Positions 7,317 through 19,510 of a stretch of 64,000 nucleotides of DNA are shown one piece after another. The DNA lies in assembly GCF_946902915.1 (NCBI RefSeq), contig NZ_CAMPPY010000003.1:62001-126000 (forward strand), in the 5' to 3' direction. Numbering within the stretch: position 1 is the first letter of the stretch; the number at the start of each line of letters is the position of its first letter. Position numbers and translations under genes: made by a program. Source of the stretch: Streptococcus sp. Marseille-Q5986 (GTDB taxonomy: Bacteria; Bacillota; Bacilli; Lactobacillales; Streptococcaceae). Under the pieces are notes generated by a model. It had not been told where the DNA came from, ran no database searches, and worked only from the letters and a program-made list of their open reading frames with translations.

Positions 7317-10300
7317 TGGTAGAAATTAAAACCTCAAAAGAGATTCATCCTAAAATCTATGCCTACACCACACCGACAGTAACTAGCAATGAGGGATGGA
7401 TTAAGATTGGTTATACAGAACGTGATGTCACGCAACGTATCAAGGAGCAAACGCATATAGCTCATATATCTACAGATGTCTTATGGACTGGAGATGCGAC
7501 CTATACAGAAGAGCCTGATAAGGGGAAAACTTTCAAGGATCATGATTTTCACCATTTCCTTTCTTTCCATGATGTAGAACGTCGTCCCAAGACGGAATGG
7601 TTTTACTTTAATGGAACTCCTGAAAAATCTAAAAATCTCTTCGATAAATTTGTTCAGCATGATTTGTCAGGTTATCAGCCTGGACAAGGACAGGACTATA
7701 CCCTGCGACAAGAGCAGGAAGAAGCAGTTGCTAAGACATTAGCTTATTTTAAAGATCATCCAGGAGGCAAGTTTCTCTGGAATGCTAAGCCGCGCTTTGG
7801 TAAGACCTTATCTACCTACGACCTAGCTCGACGGATGGAAGCTGTCAATGTCCTGATTGTCACAAACCGCCCTGCCATTGCTAATTCATGGTATGATGAT
7901 TTTGAAACATTCATAGCAGGTCAAACGACTTATAAGTTTGTTTCTGAATCAGATAGCCTTAAGAGTCGTCCAACCTTGTCACGTAAAGAATTTGTTGGTA
8001 TTTTAGATGACGATGTAAGACAACTTGCTTTTATCAGTCTCCAAGACTTGAAAGGCTCTGCTTATCTTGGTGGAGAGCACAATAAACTCAAATGGGTAAC
8101 TGACCTACATTGGGATTTATTGGTTATCGATGAAGCTCACGAAGGAGTTGATACCTTTAAGACAGACCAGGCTTTTAACAAGATTCGACGGAATTTTACC
8201 TTACACCTTTCTGGAACTCCATTTAAAGCATTGGCTAAGGGAGAGTTTGCAGAGGAGCAGATCTACAACTGGTCTTATGCGGATGAACAGTCTGCTAAAT
8301 CGACCTGGTCTCCTGAGCAAGAAGAGGAAAATCCTTATGAAAGCTTGCCTCAGTTGAATCTCTTTACCTATCAAATGTCTCAGATGATTGGCGAAAAGTT
8401 AGAAAAAGGCGCTCAGCTCGATGGTGAAAATATTGACTATGCTTTTGACTTAAGTGAATTTTTCGCTACAGATGATAAAGGGAAATTTATTCATGAGCAT
8501 GATGTCAGAAATTGGTTAGATACTCTATCAAGCAATGAAAAGTATCCATTTTCAACCAAAGAACTCCGTAATGAACTCAAACATACTTTTTGGTTGTTGG
8601 AACGTGTAGCCTCAGCTAAGGCTTTAAAAGCACTACTAGAAGAACACCCAATTTATGAAAACTATGAGATTGTTCTAGCTGCTGGTGACGGGCGTATGTC
8701 AGAGGAAGATGATAAGGTCAAACTCAAATCCTTAGACTTGGTTAGAAAAGCGATAGCAGAAAATGACAAAACCATTACCCTTTCCGTCGGTCAGTTGACG
8801 ACAGGTGTGACTATCCCTGAATGGACAGGCGTATTGATGTTGTCAAACTTGAAATCACCTGCCCTTTATATGCAAGCTGCCTTCCGTGCTCAAAATCCAT
8901 ACTCATGGAGCGATAACAAAGGAAATCACTTCCGCAAAGAAAGAGCCTATGTCTTTGACTTTGCACCAGAAAGAACCTTGATTCTCTTTGATGAGTTTGC
9001 AAATAACTTATCGCTTGCGACTGCAGGAGGCGGCGGGACTTCGACAACTCGTGAAGAAAATATTAGAGAATTATTAAACTTCTTTCCAGTTATTGCCGAA
9101 GACCGTGCTGGTAAGATGGTTGAAATTGATGCCAAGGCGGTTCTAACCATTCCCCGCCAGATAAAAGCTAGAGAAGTTCTTAAACGTGGATTTATGTCCA
9201 ATCTCTTATTTGATAATATCAGCGGTATTTTCCAAGCTAGTCAAACAGTTCTAGACATTTTAAATGAACTCCCAATTGAAAAGGAAGGGAAGGTACAAGA
9301 TAGTTCTGATTTATTAGACTTTTCAGATGTTACAGTCGATGATGAGGGAAATGCAGTAGTAGACCATGAAATCGTGGTCAATCAACAAATGCGACTTTTT
9401 GGTGAAAAAGTTTATGGGCTTGGTGAATCTGTTGCTGAGTTAGTCACAAAAGATGAGGAACGAACTCAAAAACAGCTGGTCAATGACTTGAGTAAGACCG
9501 TTTCTTCAGTGATTGTAGAGGAATTGAAAGCTGGATATGACCTGAAAAATCGGGAAACAGACCACATCAAGAAACAAATTGTAGCAACGTTTGAGAATGA
9601 AGTTCGAAAAAATGAGATAGAACGCAAAATTTCTGAAGCTCATATCAAGGAAGAGTTGAAAGAACAACTCAAGGAAGCAAATGATAAGGAGCAAAAAGAT
9701 AAGATTCAAGAAGTTCTTGAAAAACGAATAGAAGAAAATAATCTCATTCATAAAGAAAAACTAGAGCAAACACTCAAAAAAGAAGTTGAAAAAATGCCTG
9801 AGAAGTTTATCGAACAGGTTGAGATAAAACGGGTTGAACAGTTGAAACAATCAGCTCAAGATGAGATTCGTGACCATCTACGAGGGTTTGCAAGAACAAT
9901 TCCAAGTTTTATTATGGCTTACGGTGATCAAACTCTAACACTTGATAATTTTGACACTTTTGTTCCTGCCCATGTTTTTTATGAAGTAACAGGGATTACG
10001 ATTGATCAGTTTAGATATTTGCGAGATGGTGGGCAAGATTTTGCAGGGCATCTCTTTGATAAAGCAACATTTGACGAAGCTATTCAAGAATTTCTTCGCA
10101 AGAAAAAGGAGTTGGCAGATTATTTTAAAGATCAAAAAGAAGATATTTTTGACTATATTCCACCGCAGAAGACCAACCAGATTTTCACGCCTAAACGTGT
10201 GGTAAAAAGGATGGTAGATGATCTAGAAAAGGAAAATCCAGGGATTTTTGATGATCCATCTAAGACTTTTATTGATTTATACATGAAGTCAGGTCTCTAT

Positions 10301-10567
10301 ATTGCAGAACTTGTGAAGCGATTATATAATAGCGATGGCTTGAAAGAAGCCTTTCCAAATCCTGAGGAACGCTTAAAACATATTTTGGAAAAGCAAGTTT
10401 ATGGATTTGCTCCGTCTGAGATTATCTATAACATTTCTACTAATTTTATATTTGGCAATCTTTCTAAAGATATACGTAGGAAGAATTTTGTTTTAGAAGA
10501 CACTATTCCAGCAGCTAAAGATGGAAGAATTCAGGAGTTGGTTGATTCCTATTTTGAAGATAATTAA
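7316..10567 (+). CDS. GIY-YIG-like/DEAH helicase restriction protein with methylase-like C-terminus
   Basis: 1083 residues, partner of the upstream methylase. In order: an N-terminal region (about 7-105) resembling GIY-YIG/T5orf172 nucleases (KIYAYTT, then GWIKIGYTERDVTQRI); a superfamily-2 translocase with Walker A AKPRFGKT (157-164), DEAH box (272-275), motif III LSGTPF and motif VI MQAAFRAQNP (about 519-528); a long charged coiled coil (about 740-840); and a C-terminal region with methylase-like motif X QIFTPKRVV (about 955) and a motif-I-like FIDLYMKSG (about 985), but no NPPY. I infer a DNA-translocating nuclease guided by the methylase, like Type III or single-chain Type I enzymes. The nuclease assignment is tentative. 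A bidirectional terminator follows. Confidence 0.8.
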   Translation: MVEIKTSKEIHPKIYAYTTPTVTSNEGWIKIGYTERDVTQRIKEQTHIAHISTDVLWTGDATYTEEPDKGKTFKDHDFHHFLSFHDVERRPKTEWFYFNGTPEKSKNLFDKFVQHDLSGYQPGQGQDYTLRQEQEEAVAKTLAYFKDHPGGKFLWNAKPRFGKTLSTYDLARRMEAVNVLIVTNRPAIANSWYDDFETFIAGQTTYKFVSESDSLKSRPTLSRKEFVGILDDDVRQLAFISLQDLKGSAYLGGEHNKLKWVTDLHWDLLVIDEAHEGVDTFKTDQAFNKIRRNFTLHLSGTPFKALAKGEFAEEQIYNWSYADEQSAKSTWSPEQEEENPYESLPQLNLFTYQMSQMIGEKLEKGAQLDGENIDYAFDLSEFFATDDKGKFIHEHDVRNWLDTLSSNEKYPFSTKELRNELKHTFWLLERVASAKALKALLEEHPIYENYEIVLAAGDGRMSEEDDKVKLKSLDLVRKAIAENDKTITLSVGQLTTGVTIPEWTGVLMLSNLKSPALYMQAAFRAQNPYSWSDNKGNHFRKERAYVFDFAPERTLILFDEFANNLSLATAGGGGTSTTREENIRELLNFFPVIAEDRAGKMVEIDAKAVLTIPRQIKAREVLKRGFMSNLLFDNISGIFQASQTVLDILNELPIEKEGKVQDSSDLLDFSDVTVDDEGNAVVDHEIVVNQQMRLFGEKVYGLGESVAELVTKDEERTQKQLVNDLSKTVSSVIVEELKAGYDLKNRETDHIKKQIVATFENEVRKNEIERKISEAHIKEELKEQLKEANDKEQKDKIQEVLEKRIEENNLIHKEKLEQTLKKEVEKMPEKFIEQVEIKRVEQLKQSAQDEIRDHLRGFARTIPSFIMAYGDQTLTLDNFDTFVPAHVFYEVTGITIDQFRYLRDGGQDFAGHLFDKATFDEAIQEFLRKKKELADYFKDQKEDIFDYIPPQKTNQIFTPKRVVKRMVDDLEKENPGIFDDPSKTFIDLYMKSGLYIAELVKRLYNSDGLKEAFPNPEERLKHILEKQVYGFAPSEIIYNISTNFIFGNLSKDIRRKNFVLEDTIPAAKDGRIQELVDSYFEDN

Positions 10568-10593
10568 AAAAGAAGGCATTGACCTTCTTTTTT
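10566..10593. terminator. Bidirectional terminator between helicase gene and bta
   Basis: A perfect stem AAAAAAGAAGG/CCTTCTTTTTT with a 6-base loop serves both convergent genes. It overlaps the helicase stop codon. Confidence 0.88.
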
Positions 10594-10600
10594 ATATCTT

Positions 10601-10948
10601 TTACAATCTTGCAAATTCTTTGATTTCTTGTGCTGACATTGAAGAGTCGCAACGGACATTGATTTGGCCATCTGCGATATAAATAAAACCTGGTACAGTT
10701 GGGATTCCGTAGCGTGAGCGGAATGCTTGCAATTCATTAAGTTGGCTTGCTTCTTCACTATTGATGAAGTAGATGTGAGCTTTAGTTTCAGCTACGACAC
10801 CAGCCAATGTACCTGTAAATTTACGGCAGTAAGGGCAAGTTTTGCGACCGATAAAGAAGGTTGCAGTTTCTTTTTTGTCAAGAGCTTCTTGCGCACGCGC
10901 AACTGTAGTGACTTCAAGGTCTTTGATATTATCTAAAAATTGTTCCAT
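10601..10948 (-). CDS. bta: Thioredoxin-like protein (bacteriocin transport accessory protein, Bta)
   Basis: A 115-residue thioredoxin-fold protein with the redox motif CPYC (in FIGRKTCPYCRKF, about residues 38-41) and the cis-Pro region GIPTVPGF. No signal peptide is visible, so it is probably cytosolic. In pneumococcus the homologue is called bacteriocin transport accessory protein and also lies beside pgm. No bacteriocin gene is visible nearby, so the name reflects ancestry rather than demonstrated function; a general disulfide or thiol role is equally possible. Confidence 0.82.
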   Translation of the reverse strand: MEQFLDNIKDLEVTTVARAQEALDKKETATFFIGRKTCPYCRKFTGTLAGVVAETKAHIYFINSEEASQLNELQAFRSRYGIPTVPGFIYIADGQINVRCDSSMSAQEIKEFARL

Positions 10949-11020
10949 GAGATTACCTCGCTTTCATTGATATGTCTAGTATGCCATAAAGTTCCTAAAA
11001 TTGCTTAGATTTGATACAAA

Positions 11021-11053
11021 AAAAAGATGAGATTGGTTTGTCTCATCTTTTAT
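11021..11053 (-). terminator. Terminator of pgm
   Basis: Stem AAAAGATGAGA/TCTCATCTTTT with T-rich flanks on both strands, immediately after the pgm stop on the minus strand. Confidence 0.85.
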
Positions 11054-11059
11054 AGGATT

Positions 11060-12778
11060 TTATTTTACAAAAGCATTGATTTCTGCTTCGATGTTAGCAA
11101 TCTTAGCTTGTGATTCGTCGTTGGTTTCCCCTACAACTGCAATGTAGAACTTGATTTTTGGTTCGGTACCTGAAGGGCGAACGGCAATCCATGAACCGTC
11201 AGCAAGTGTATATTTCAACACATCACTTGGAGGAGTTGTCAAGTTTGTAACAGTTCCATCAGCAGCAGTAGCTGTTTGAGCTTTGAAGTCTTCTACGATA
11301 GTGATAGCTGTTGCATTCCATTCTTTTGGAGCATTGTTGCGGAATTTGGCCATAATTGCTTTGATTTGTTCAGCACCATCGACACCTGAAAGGGTAACAG
11401 AGATAGTTTTTTCTGCGTAGTAGCCGTACTCTTTGTAGATTTCTTCGATACCGTCTGCAAGTGTCAAACCACGTGAACGGTAGTAGGCAGCAAGTTCAGC
11501 AACGACAAGAACAGCTTGGATAGCGTCTTTATCACGTACGAATGGTTTAATCAAGTAACCGAAGCTTTCTTCAAATCCCATCATGTATGTGTGATTGTGT
11601 TTTTCTTCGAATTCTTGGATTTTCTCAGCGATGAATTTGAAACCAGTCAAGACGTTGAACATGGTTGCGCCGTAGCTTTCAGCAATCTTCGTTACCAAGT
11701 CAGTTGAAACGATAGATTTGCAAAGAGCTGCGTTTTCTGGAAGAGTTCCAGCGTTTTTGTGGGCTTCCAAGATGTATTTAGCCATGATAGCACCGATTTG
11801 GTTACCTGAAAGGTTGAGGTAGCTACCATCTTTTTGAAGAACTTCAACACCAACACGGTCAGCGTCTGGGTCAGTTGCGACAAGAACATCTGCACCAACT
11901 TGACGACCAAGTTCTTCAGCAAGGGCAAAGGCTGCTTGGCTTTCTGGGTTTGGAGATGTTACAGTGGAGAAGTCTGGGTCAGCAGTTGCTTGCGCTTCAA
12001 CGACTTGAACAGAGTCAAATCCTGCTTGGGCAAGAGCACGACGAGCTAACATTTCACCAGTACCATGAAGTGGTGTGTAGACAATCTTCATGTCTTTACC
12101 AAATTCTTCAATCAAGGCTGGGTTGATGTTCACATCTTTGACTTCTTTGAGGTATTCTACATCGACAGCTTCTCCGATAACTTCAATCAAGCCAGAAGCT
12201 TTTTCAGCTTCCACATCAGCAACTTCAACAGCAAATGGGTTTTCGATTGCACGGATATAAGTTGTCAAAGCGTCCGCGTCGTGTGGAGGCATTTGTCCAC
12301 CGTCTTCACCGTAAACCTTGTAACCGTTAAATGGAGCAGGGTTGTGGCTGGCTGTGACCATGATACCTGCGAAACAGTTGAGATGACGAACTGCAAATGA
12401 GAGTTCTGGAGTTGGACGAAGGCTTTCAAATACATAAGATTTGATACCATGTTTAGCAAGAACTGCTGCAGATTCAAATGCAAACTCAGGTGAGAAGTGA
12501 CGGCTATCGTAGGCAATTGCGACACCACGTTCTTTTTCATTTCCACCTTTAGATTCAATCAAACGAGCCAATCCTTCAGTAGCTTGACGAACAACGTAGA
12601 TGTTGATGCGATTTGTACCAGCACCAATCAAGCCACGCATACCTGCAGTACCAAATTCAAGATTTGTATAGAAGGCATCTTCTTTTATTTTTTCGTTCAT
12701 GTTTTCTAAATCTTGACGAAGGTAGTCAGGAAGCTCCGCAAAATCAATCCATTTCTGGTAATTTTCTTGGTAAGACAT
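11060..12778 (-). CDS. pgm: Phosphoglucomutase (alpha-phosphohexomutase family)
   Basis: 572 residues. It interconverts glucose-1-phosphate and glucose-6-phosphate, feeding UDP-glucose for capsule, glycolipid and teichoic-acid precursors. The catalytic phosphoserine loop is MVTASHNPAPFNGYK, the metal-binding loop is ATDPDADRVG, the sugar-specificity loop is GFEESFGY, and the C-terminal phosphate-binding loop is RPSGTEPKIKFY. The length is typical of the Firmicute PgcA-type enzyme. The ribosome site AAAGGAG precedes the ATG. The promoter has an extended TGC-TATAAT at 12817-12822. Confidence 0.96.
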   Translation of the reverse strand: MSYQENYQKWIDFAELPDYLRQDLENMNEKIKEDAFYTNLEFGTAGMRGLIGAGTNRINIYVVRQATEGLARLIESKGGNEKERGVAIAYDSRHFSPEFAFESAAVLAKHGIKSYVFESLRPTPELSFAVRHLNCFAGIMVTASHNPAPFNGYKVYGEDGGQMPPHDADALTTYIRAIENPFAVEVADVEAEKASGLIEVIGEAVDVEYLKEVKDVNINPALIEEFGKDMKIVYTPLHGTGEMLARRALAQAGFDSVQVVEAQATADPDFSTVTSPNPESQAAFALAEELGRQVGADVLVATDPDADRVGVEVLQKDGSYLNLSGNQIGAIMAKYILEAHKNAGTLPENAALCKSIVSTDLVTKIAESYGATMFNVLTGFKFIAEKIQEFEEKHNHTYMMGFEESFGYLIKPFVRDKDAIQAVLVVAELAAYYRSRGLTLADGIEEIYKEYGYYAEKTISVTLSGVDGAEQIKAIMAKFRNNAPKEWNATAITIVEDFKAQTATAADGTVTNLTTPPSDVLKYTLADGSWIAVRPSGTEPKIKFYIAVVGETNDESQAKIANIEAEINAFVK

Positions 12779-12816
12779 TAAAATTCTCCTTTTTGTAAAT
12801 TGTTTTAACCGTTCAC

Positions 12817-12845
12817 ATTATAGCACTTTTTAGCATTTTAGTAAA
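12817..12845 (-). promoter_or_regulatory. pgm promoter
   Basis: On the minus strand, TATAAT (12817-12822) preceded by TGC, with TTTACT as -35 at 12840-12845, 17 bp apart. Confidence 0.65.
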
Positions 12846-12894
12846 ACCTTAGCATAACTTTAAATGTAGGAAATTTACTTTTATTCAAGATCAC

Positions 12895-12921
12895 AAAATC
12901 CCCTGGCATGAGCCAGAGGAT
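12895..12921 (-). terminator. Terminator of lysS
   Basis: Minus-strand stem CCTCTGGC/GCCAGGGG with an ATTTT tail, located 7 bases past the lysS stop. Confidence 0.8.
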
Positions 12922-12927
12922 GAGAGT

Positions 12928-14427
<1,500 letters not shown>

Positions 14428-14555
14428 CTAGTTTTACTCAAAATTTGATACGATGAGTCTTTTTTGCGATACTCCCATTTTATCATAAATAGTCAAGAAA
14501 TTCACGGATATTCTTTGAAAACTAAAAAGAACTTGACCATTAAGATCGAGTTCCA

Positions 14556-15179
14556 TTATTTTCCCTGATAGGAAGTGTCATTCCAATTTTCAAGAGTGAA
14601 GGTTTCAAAATTCTCAGTTTCTAAAATTGTTAGACTAGCATTTGCTAAACCTCCATCTTTTCGAAGAAGGGGTTCTTTATAACCTAGAAGGGTACGAAGA
14701 CTAGCAGTGAGATTTGCACCATGACCAACAATTAGAACTCTCTCAGCCTGACTCCCCTTCAGAGATTTGATAAATTGAATGGTACGTTGAGTTGTACTGT
14801 AGAGGGATTCCGCTTCAAACATTCTTGTATCGAACTTAGCTAAGTTTGTACGAAAAGCTTTGATTTGTTGTGGATAAATGGCCTCTAATGTTGCAATTTT
14901 TAATCCCTCTAGTTTTCCGAGATGCCATTCACGCAGGTCAGGAATAGCCTTTAAAGGACATTGTATCTGGAGTTGACTTTGGATAATTTCAGCAGACTTA
15001 ACCGCTCTGGGTAAATCACTAGAATAAATCGTATCAAAAGGAATTTCCTTGAGATGTCGACCCAGTTGTTTTAGGATGTCAATGGACCCTGGAAGAAGAG
15101 GTGAGTCCCCTCCAGCACCTTGGAAACGTCCTTCAAGATTCCAGATAGTTCGGCCGTGACGCACAAAATAGAGTTTCAT
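14556..15179 (-). CDS. Histidine phosphatase (phosphoglycerate mutase-like) family protein
   Basis: 207 residues. The N-terminal RHG signature (LYFVRHGRTIWN, nucleophile about His8), the conserved Arg in SSDLPRAVKSAEII, a Glu in LREWHLGKLEG and the second His in ILIVGHGANL give a complete phosphatase active site. The substrate cannot be told from sequence; members range from phosphoglycerate mutases to small-metabolite phosphatases. It is the last gene of a three-gene minus-strand operon, with its ATG overlapping the stop of the upstream YbaK gene (TGATG). Confidence 0.85.
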   Translation of the reverse strand: MKLYFVRHGRTIWNLEGRFQGAGGDSPLLPGSIDILKQLGRHLKEIPFDTIYSSDLPRAVKSAEIIQSQLQIQCPLKAIPDLREWHLGKLEGLKIATLEAIYPQQIKAFRTNLAKFDTRMFEAESLYSTTQRTIQFIKSLKGSQAERVLIVGHGANLTASLRTLLGYKEPLLRKDGGLANASLTILETENFETFTLENWNDTSYQGK

Positions 15180-15661
15180 CAGTTGTTTTCCTCCAAGATA
15201 TCTGCAAAATCTGCTTTCACAAAGCTAGCTAAGTCTTGTGGAGCAATGATAATACTATGCCCGACTTCCCCAGCAGAGACGATCATCTTGTCCAAATCTA
15301 AAGCTGTTTTATCAATAAAAATAGGATAGTTGTGTTTTTGGCGAATGCCGACGGGGTTATTTGCCCCATGAATATAGCCTGTCGTTTTTTCTAGGTCTTT
15401 TTGTGGAATCATACTCACTTTTTTATTACCAGAAACCTTTGCTAATTTTTTTTCAGCGAGGTGTTCTGTTATGGGGACGATTCCGATGATTGGGCCTGTC
15501 TTGTCCCCCAGCAGAGCCAAGGTTTTAAAGATATGTGTTCGATCATATTCCGAAGGAAGTTCTCCCTCAAGCGCATTGATTTGAATCCCTGTGTGCTCAA
15601 TTCCTGCTTTGGTTAAGATTTGCTCGACAAGAGTTTTTTTAATCTTTACTTTTTTTGCCAT
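15179..15661 (-). CDS. ybaK: YbaK/EbsC-family aminoacyl-tRNA deacylase
   Basis: 160 residues. YbaK-type proteins hydrolyse Cys-tRNA(Pro), a trans-editing reaction, in the cytosol. Visible family features are KTLALLGDKTG, the segment LAEKKLAKVSGNKKVSMIP with the conserved Lys, TGYIHGANNPVGIRQK (the GxxxGxxxP-like loop) and the C-terminal SAGEVGHSIIIAPQDL. The genes on both sides overlap it by single bases, so expression is coupled to the DUF368 gene and the phosphatase. Confidence 0.85.
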   Translation of the reverse strand: MAKKVKIKKTLVEQILTKAGIEHTGIQINALEGELPSEYDRTHIFKTLALLGDKTGPIIGIVPITEHLAEKKLAKVSGNKKVSMIPQKDLEKTTGYIHGANNPVGIRQKHNYPIFIDKTALDLDKMIVSAGEVGHSIIIAPQDLASFVKADFADILEENN

Positions 15662-16503
15662 TATTTATACTTATCCTCCAATTGACTCATCCAGATACCA
15701 AGCCAAATGCCAAGTGCAAAGAAGAAGGCGATGAGAACATAGCTCACGATGGAAAGTCCAGTGTATTGGATACTTTCAGCGCTTCCAGCATTTGGAATCA
15801 AAATCAAGAGGGTGCTTGATAGCACAATCCCAATAATAAAGTGATAAACACGGGAGTGGTAGTTGTTCAAGGCATGGTCCATTAATTTTGAAAAGATAAT
15901 AAGAGTTGCTCCTGCACCAATCCCGATAGGAAGGAAGGTACTAAATAAATCAAAGGTCTTAAAGCCAGTTAGCATTGGAGCGTACAGTCCTAAAATCAAG
16001 AGTAGATTTGATGGACTTAAACCAGGCACCAAGACACCAAGAGCTAAAAGAACACCTGCCAAGATGAAACTAGAGAAACTGGCGCTGAGAGAACCAACAA
16101 CAAAGTTTAGCGCGTAGAGCCCTAGTCCTGAAAGGATAAAGGTGGTCCAGAACAAGACTAGGTCAATCTTGTCACGATTAGATTCTCGAGTAGATTCTTT
16201 AAGGAGACTAGGAACTGTACCGATGATAGCTCCCGCAAAGCTCCACAAAACATAGGCTTGGTAATTTTCTAGCAAATACTCGATTGGATAAGAAAACAAA
16301 CCAATACCTAGCAACATCCCAATAGCTACTGGGATAAAGTATAGGACACTCTCTTTAAAATCCTTAAAGGGATGAGCAAGAAAGCCAATCATTCGCTCGT
16401 AGATCCCCAAAATCGCTGCCAGAACACCACCAGAAATTCCAGGTAGGATAAAGCCTAAGGCGATGATGATTCCTTTAATAACTCTTGCAATCCATGAAAA
16501 CAT
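15661..16503 (-). CDS. DUF368 polytopic membrane protein
   Basis: About 280 residues with roughly eight hydrophobic segments. The N-terminal GIIIALGFILPGISGG and the internal VLVPGLSPSNLLLILG are the paired signature of the DUF368 family. This family has been proposed to take part in recycling undecaprenyl-phosphate across the membrane; I do not assert that for this protein. The ATG at 16503 was chosen because a strong GAGGAG lies 6 bases upstream. A longer in-frame start (16581) would cover the promoter TGT-TATAAT. First gene of the operon with ybaK and the phosphatase. Confidence 0.85.
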   Translation of the reverse strand: MFSWIARVIKGIIIALGFILPGISGGVLAAILGIYERMIGFLAHPFKDFKESVLYFIPVAIGMLLGIGLFSYPIEYLLENYQAYVLWSFAGAIIGTVPSLLKESTRESNRDKIDLVLFWTTFILSGLGLYALNFVVGSLSASFSSFILAGVLLALGVLVPGLSPSNLLLILGLYAPMLTGFKTFDLFSTFLPIGIGAGATLIIFSKLMDHALNNYHSRVYHFIIGIVLSSTLLILIPNAGSAESIQYTGLSIVSYVLIAFFFALGIWLGIWMSQLEDKYK

Positions 16504-16574
16504 ATTAGACTCCTCAATTTCATAAATTTCTTTCTCTATCTTATCAATTATAACACAGACGGCAAAAAAATGAA

Positions 16575-16610
16575 AAAGCAAGTGAAAAAGTTGCGATTTT
16601 CACTTGCTTT
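16575..16610. terminator. Terminator downstream of the GH25 gene
   Basis: A 14-bp perfect stem, AAAGCAAGTGAAAA/TTTTCACTTGCTTT. The GH25 stop codon overlaps its edge. Confidence 0.8.
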
Positions 16611-17409
16611 ATGGTCTTAAAAATAGCTTTCTGAAGGTTTCTTCTTTTTCCTTACCAGTAGAAATGAGATTGATGTCTAGGTGATGTTCAAATCCTGCAA
16701 TTTTTCCTTTGGAAGTATACTGATGAAGGTCATAGTCTAAATCAGTATTGGGTGTAGCCTCAAAGTAGCCTGAGTCTGTCCCATAAGAAGGAAGCCAAAC
16801 AGCGGAGAAATTTCCCGTATTGATGCTATGTTCTTGCATGAAATAGACACCAATGTAAATCCCGATATTTTTAGCGCCCAGTGATTCAAGTTTAGCTCGA
16901 AAAGCTTCGACTCCGTCATTCATATCTGCCATTGTTTTTTCCTCAACGTCAAGCCAGTAATAACTAGGATTATATGGAGAAGCAGAATTGTAGAAAACTT
17001 CAGCCGCTTTTTCCATTTCTTCTTTGTTCGTACCAGTTAGATAAGCATAAACGGCTACGGGGACATTGCGCTTTTGAAATTCTGAAATGTGATTTTTATA
17101 GGATTTATCGACCCCGTTGATAAAGGCTGCATCATTTGCTTCCGTGTGTTGAGCACCACTGTGTACGCGAACAATAGCTCCAGAAATATTTTGAGATAAA
17201 ATATCGTAGTTTATCTCCTCCGGTCTTTGCCAACCAGAAATGTCAATAATGGGTTTATCAAGATTATGCAAGGCTTGGTTTTCAACTTGGACAGTGTTGC
17301 TTTTTGACTTGACCGAATGGTCTTCATAAGATGGTTTATTAAAGATTAAAATAGCTATAAAAATGGTGAATAGACTAAAAATAATAGCTGGATGAATCTC
17401 TTTTCTCAT
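16609..17409 (-). CDS. Membrane-anchored GH25 family protein (lysozyme-like)
   Basis: 266 residues. An N-terminal hydrophobic segment (about 8-26, AIIFSLFTIFIAILIF) after a charged start acts as signal anchor, and the rest is predicted outside the membrane. The GH25 barrel begins at about residue 50 with IIDISGWQRPEEINYD (catalytic-type Asp), continues with AIVRVHSG and PVAVYAYLTG, and has the DxE pair in YYWLDVEEKT. Other barrel strands are NIGIYIGVYF and AVWLPSYG. GH25 enzymes cleave the MurNAc-GlcNAc bond of peptidoglycan. No cell-wall-binding repeats are present, so it probably acts near its own membrane site. Expressed alone. Confidence 0.85.
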   Translation of the reverse strand: MRKEIHPAIIFSLFTIFIAILIFNKPSYEDHSVKSKSNTVQVENQALHNLDKPIIDISGWQRPEEINYDILSQNISGAIVRVHSGAQHTEANDAAFINGVDKSYKNHISEFQKRNVPVAVYAYLTGTNKEEMEKAAEVFYNSASPYNPSYYWLDVEEKTMADMNDGVEAFRAKLESLGAKNIGIYIGVYFMQEHSINTGNFSAVWLPSYGTDSGYFEATPNTDLDYDLHQYTSKGKIAGFEHHLDINLISTGKEKEETFRKLFLRP

Positions 17410-17527
17410 ATCTAATTAGTTTAACGTAAATAGATAAAAAAATCAAAGAAAATGTTGAAAAGATGAATGAACTAGCATGTTTTCCCCTATTTCTCTGTTT
17501 GTATACTCCTAAGGAAGTAAATTATGG

Positions 17528-17533
17528 TATAAT
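17528..17533 (+). promoter_or_regulatory. glmU promoter -10
   Basis: TATAAT preceded by TGG (extended -10), 31 bp before the glmU ATG. No good -35 is seen. Confidence 0.6.
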
Positions 17534-17537
17534 ATAA

Positions 17538-18944
<1,407 letters not shown>

Positions 18945-18953
18945 GAGTCTATC

Positions 18954-19499
18954 ATGGAATTTGAAGAAAAAACGATTAGCCGGAAGGAAATCTACCAAGG
19001 TCCTATTTTTAAGCTAGTGCAAGATCAGGTGGAACTACCAGAAGGGAAGGGAACTGCCCAACGTGATCTGATTTTTCACAATGGAGGCGTATGCGTTCTA
19101 GCTGTGACAGCTGAGGATAAAATCGTCCTTGTTAAGCAATACCGAAAAGCTATTGAAGCTATCTCTTATGAAATTCCTGCTGGTAAACTGGAACTTGGTG
19201 AAAATGCAGATCCCATGTCGGCGGCCCTTCGTGAATTGGAGGAGGAGGTTGCCTATACAGGTAAGTTAGAACTCTTGTATGACTTTTACTCAGCCATTGG
19301 CTTCTGTAATGAGAAGTTAAAACTATACCTAGCCAGCGATTTGACAAAAGTGGAAAATCCGCGTCCGCAGGATGAGGATGAAACCTTAGAAGTCCTTGAA
19401 GTGAGCTTAGAAGAAGCCAAGGAATTGATCCAATCGGGTCATATCTGTGATGCCAAGACAATTATGGCTGTTCAGTATTGGGAATTGCAGAAAAGATAG
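18954..19499 (+). CDS. Nudix hydrolase, ADP-ribose pyrophosphatase-like
   Basis: 181 residues. The Nudix box lies at about 77-100 ([20 protein letters not shown], then EEEVAYTG). It has the catalytic REL..EEE core but two extra residues between the first Glu and Arg compared with the classic G-x5-E-x7-RE spacing. [19 protein letters not shown] is typical of ADP-ribose pyrophosphatases. It lies 9 bp after glmU with its own GGAG site, so it is co-transcribed. Confidence 0.85.
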   Translation: MEFEEKTISRKEIYQGPIFKLVQDQVELPEGKGTAQRDLIFHNGGVCVLAVTAEDKIVLVKQYRKAIEAISYEIPAGKLELGENADPMSAALRELEEEVAYTGKLELLYDFYSAIGFCNEKLKLYLASDLTKVENPRPQDEDETLEVLEVSLEEAKELIQSGHICDAKTIMAVQYWELQKR

Positions 19500-19510
19500 A
19501 GGAGGTCAGT

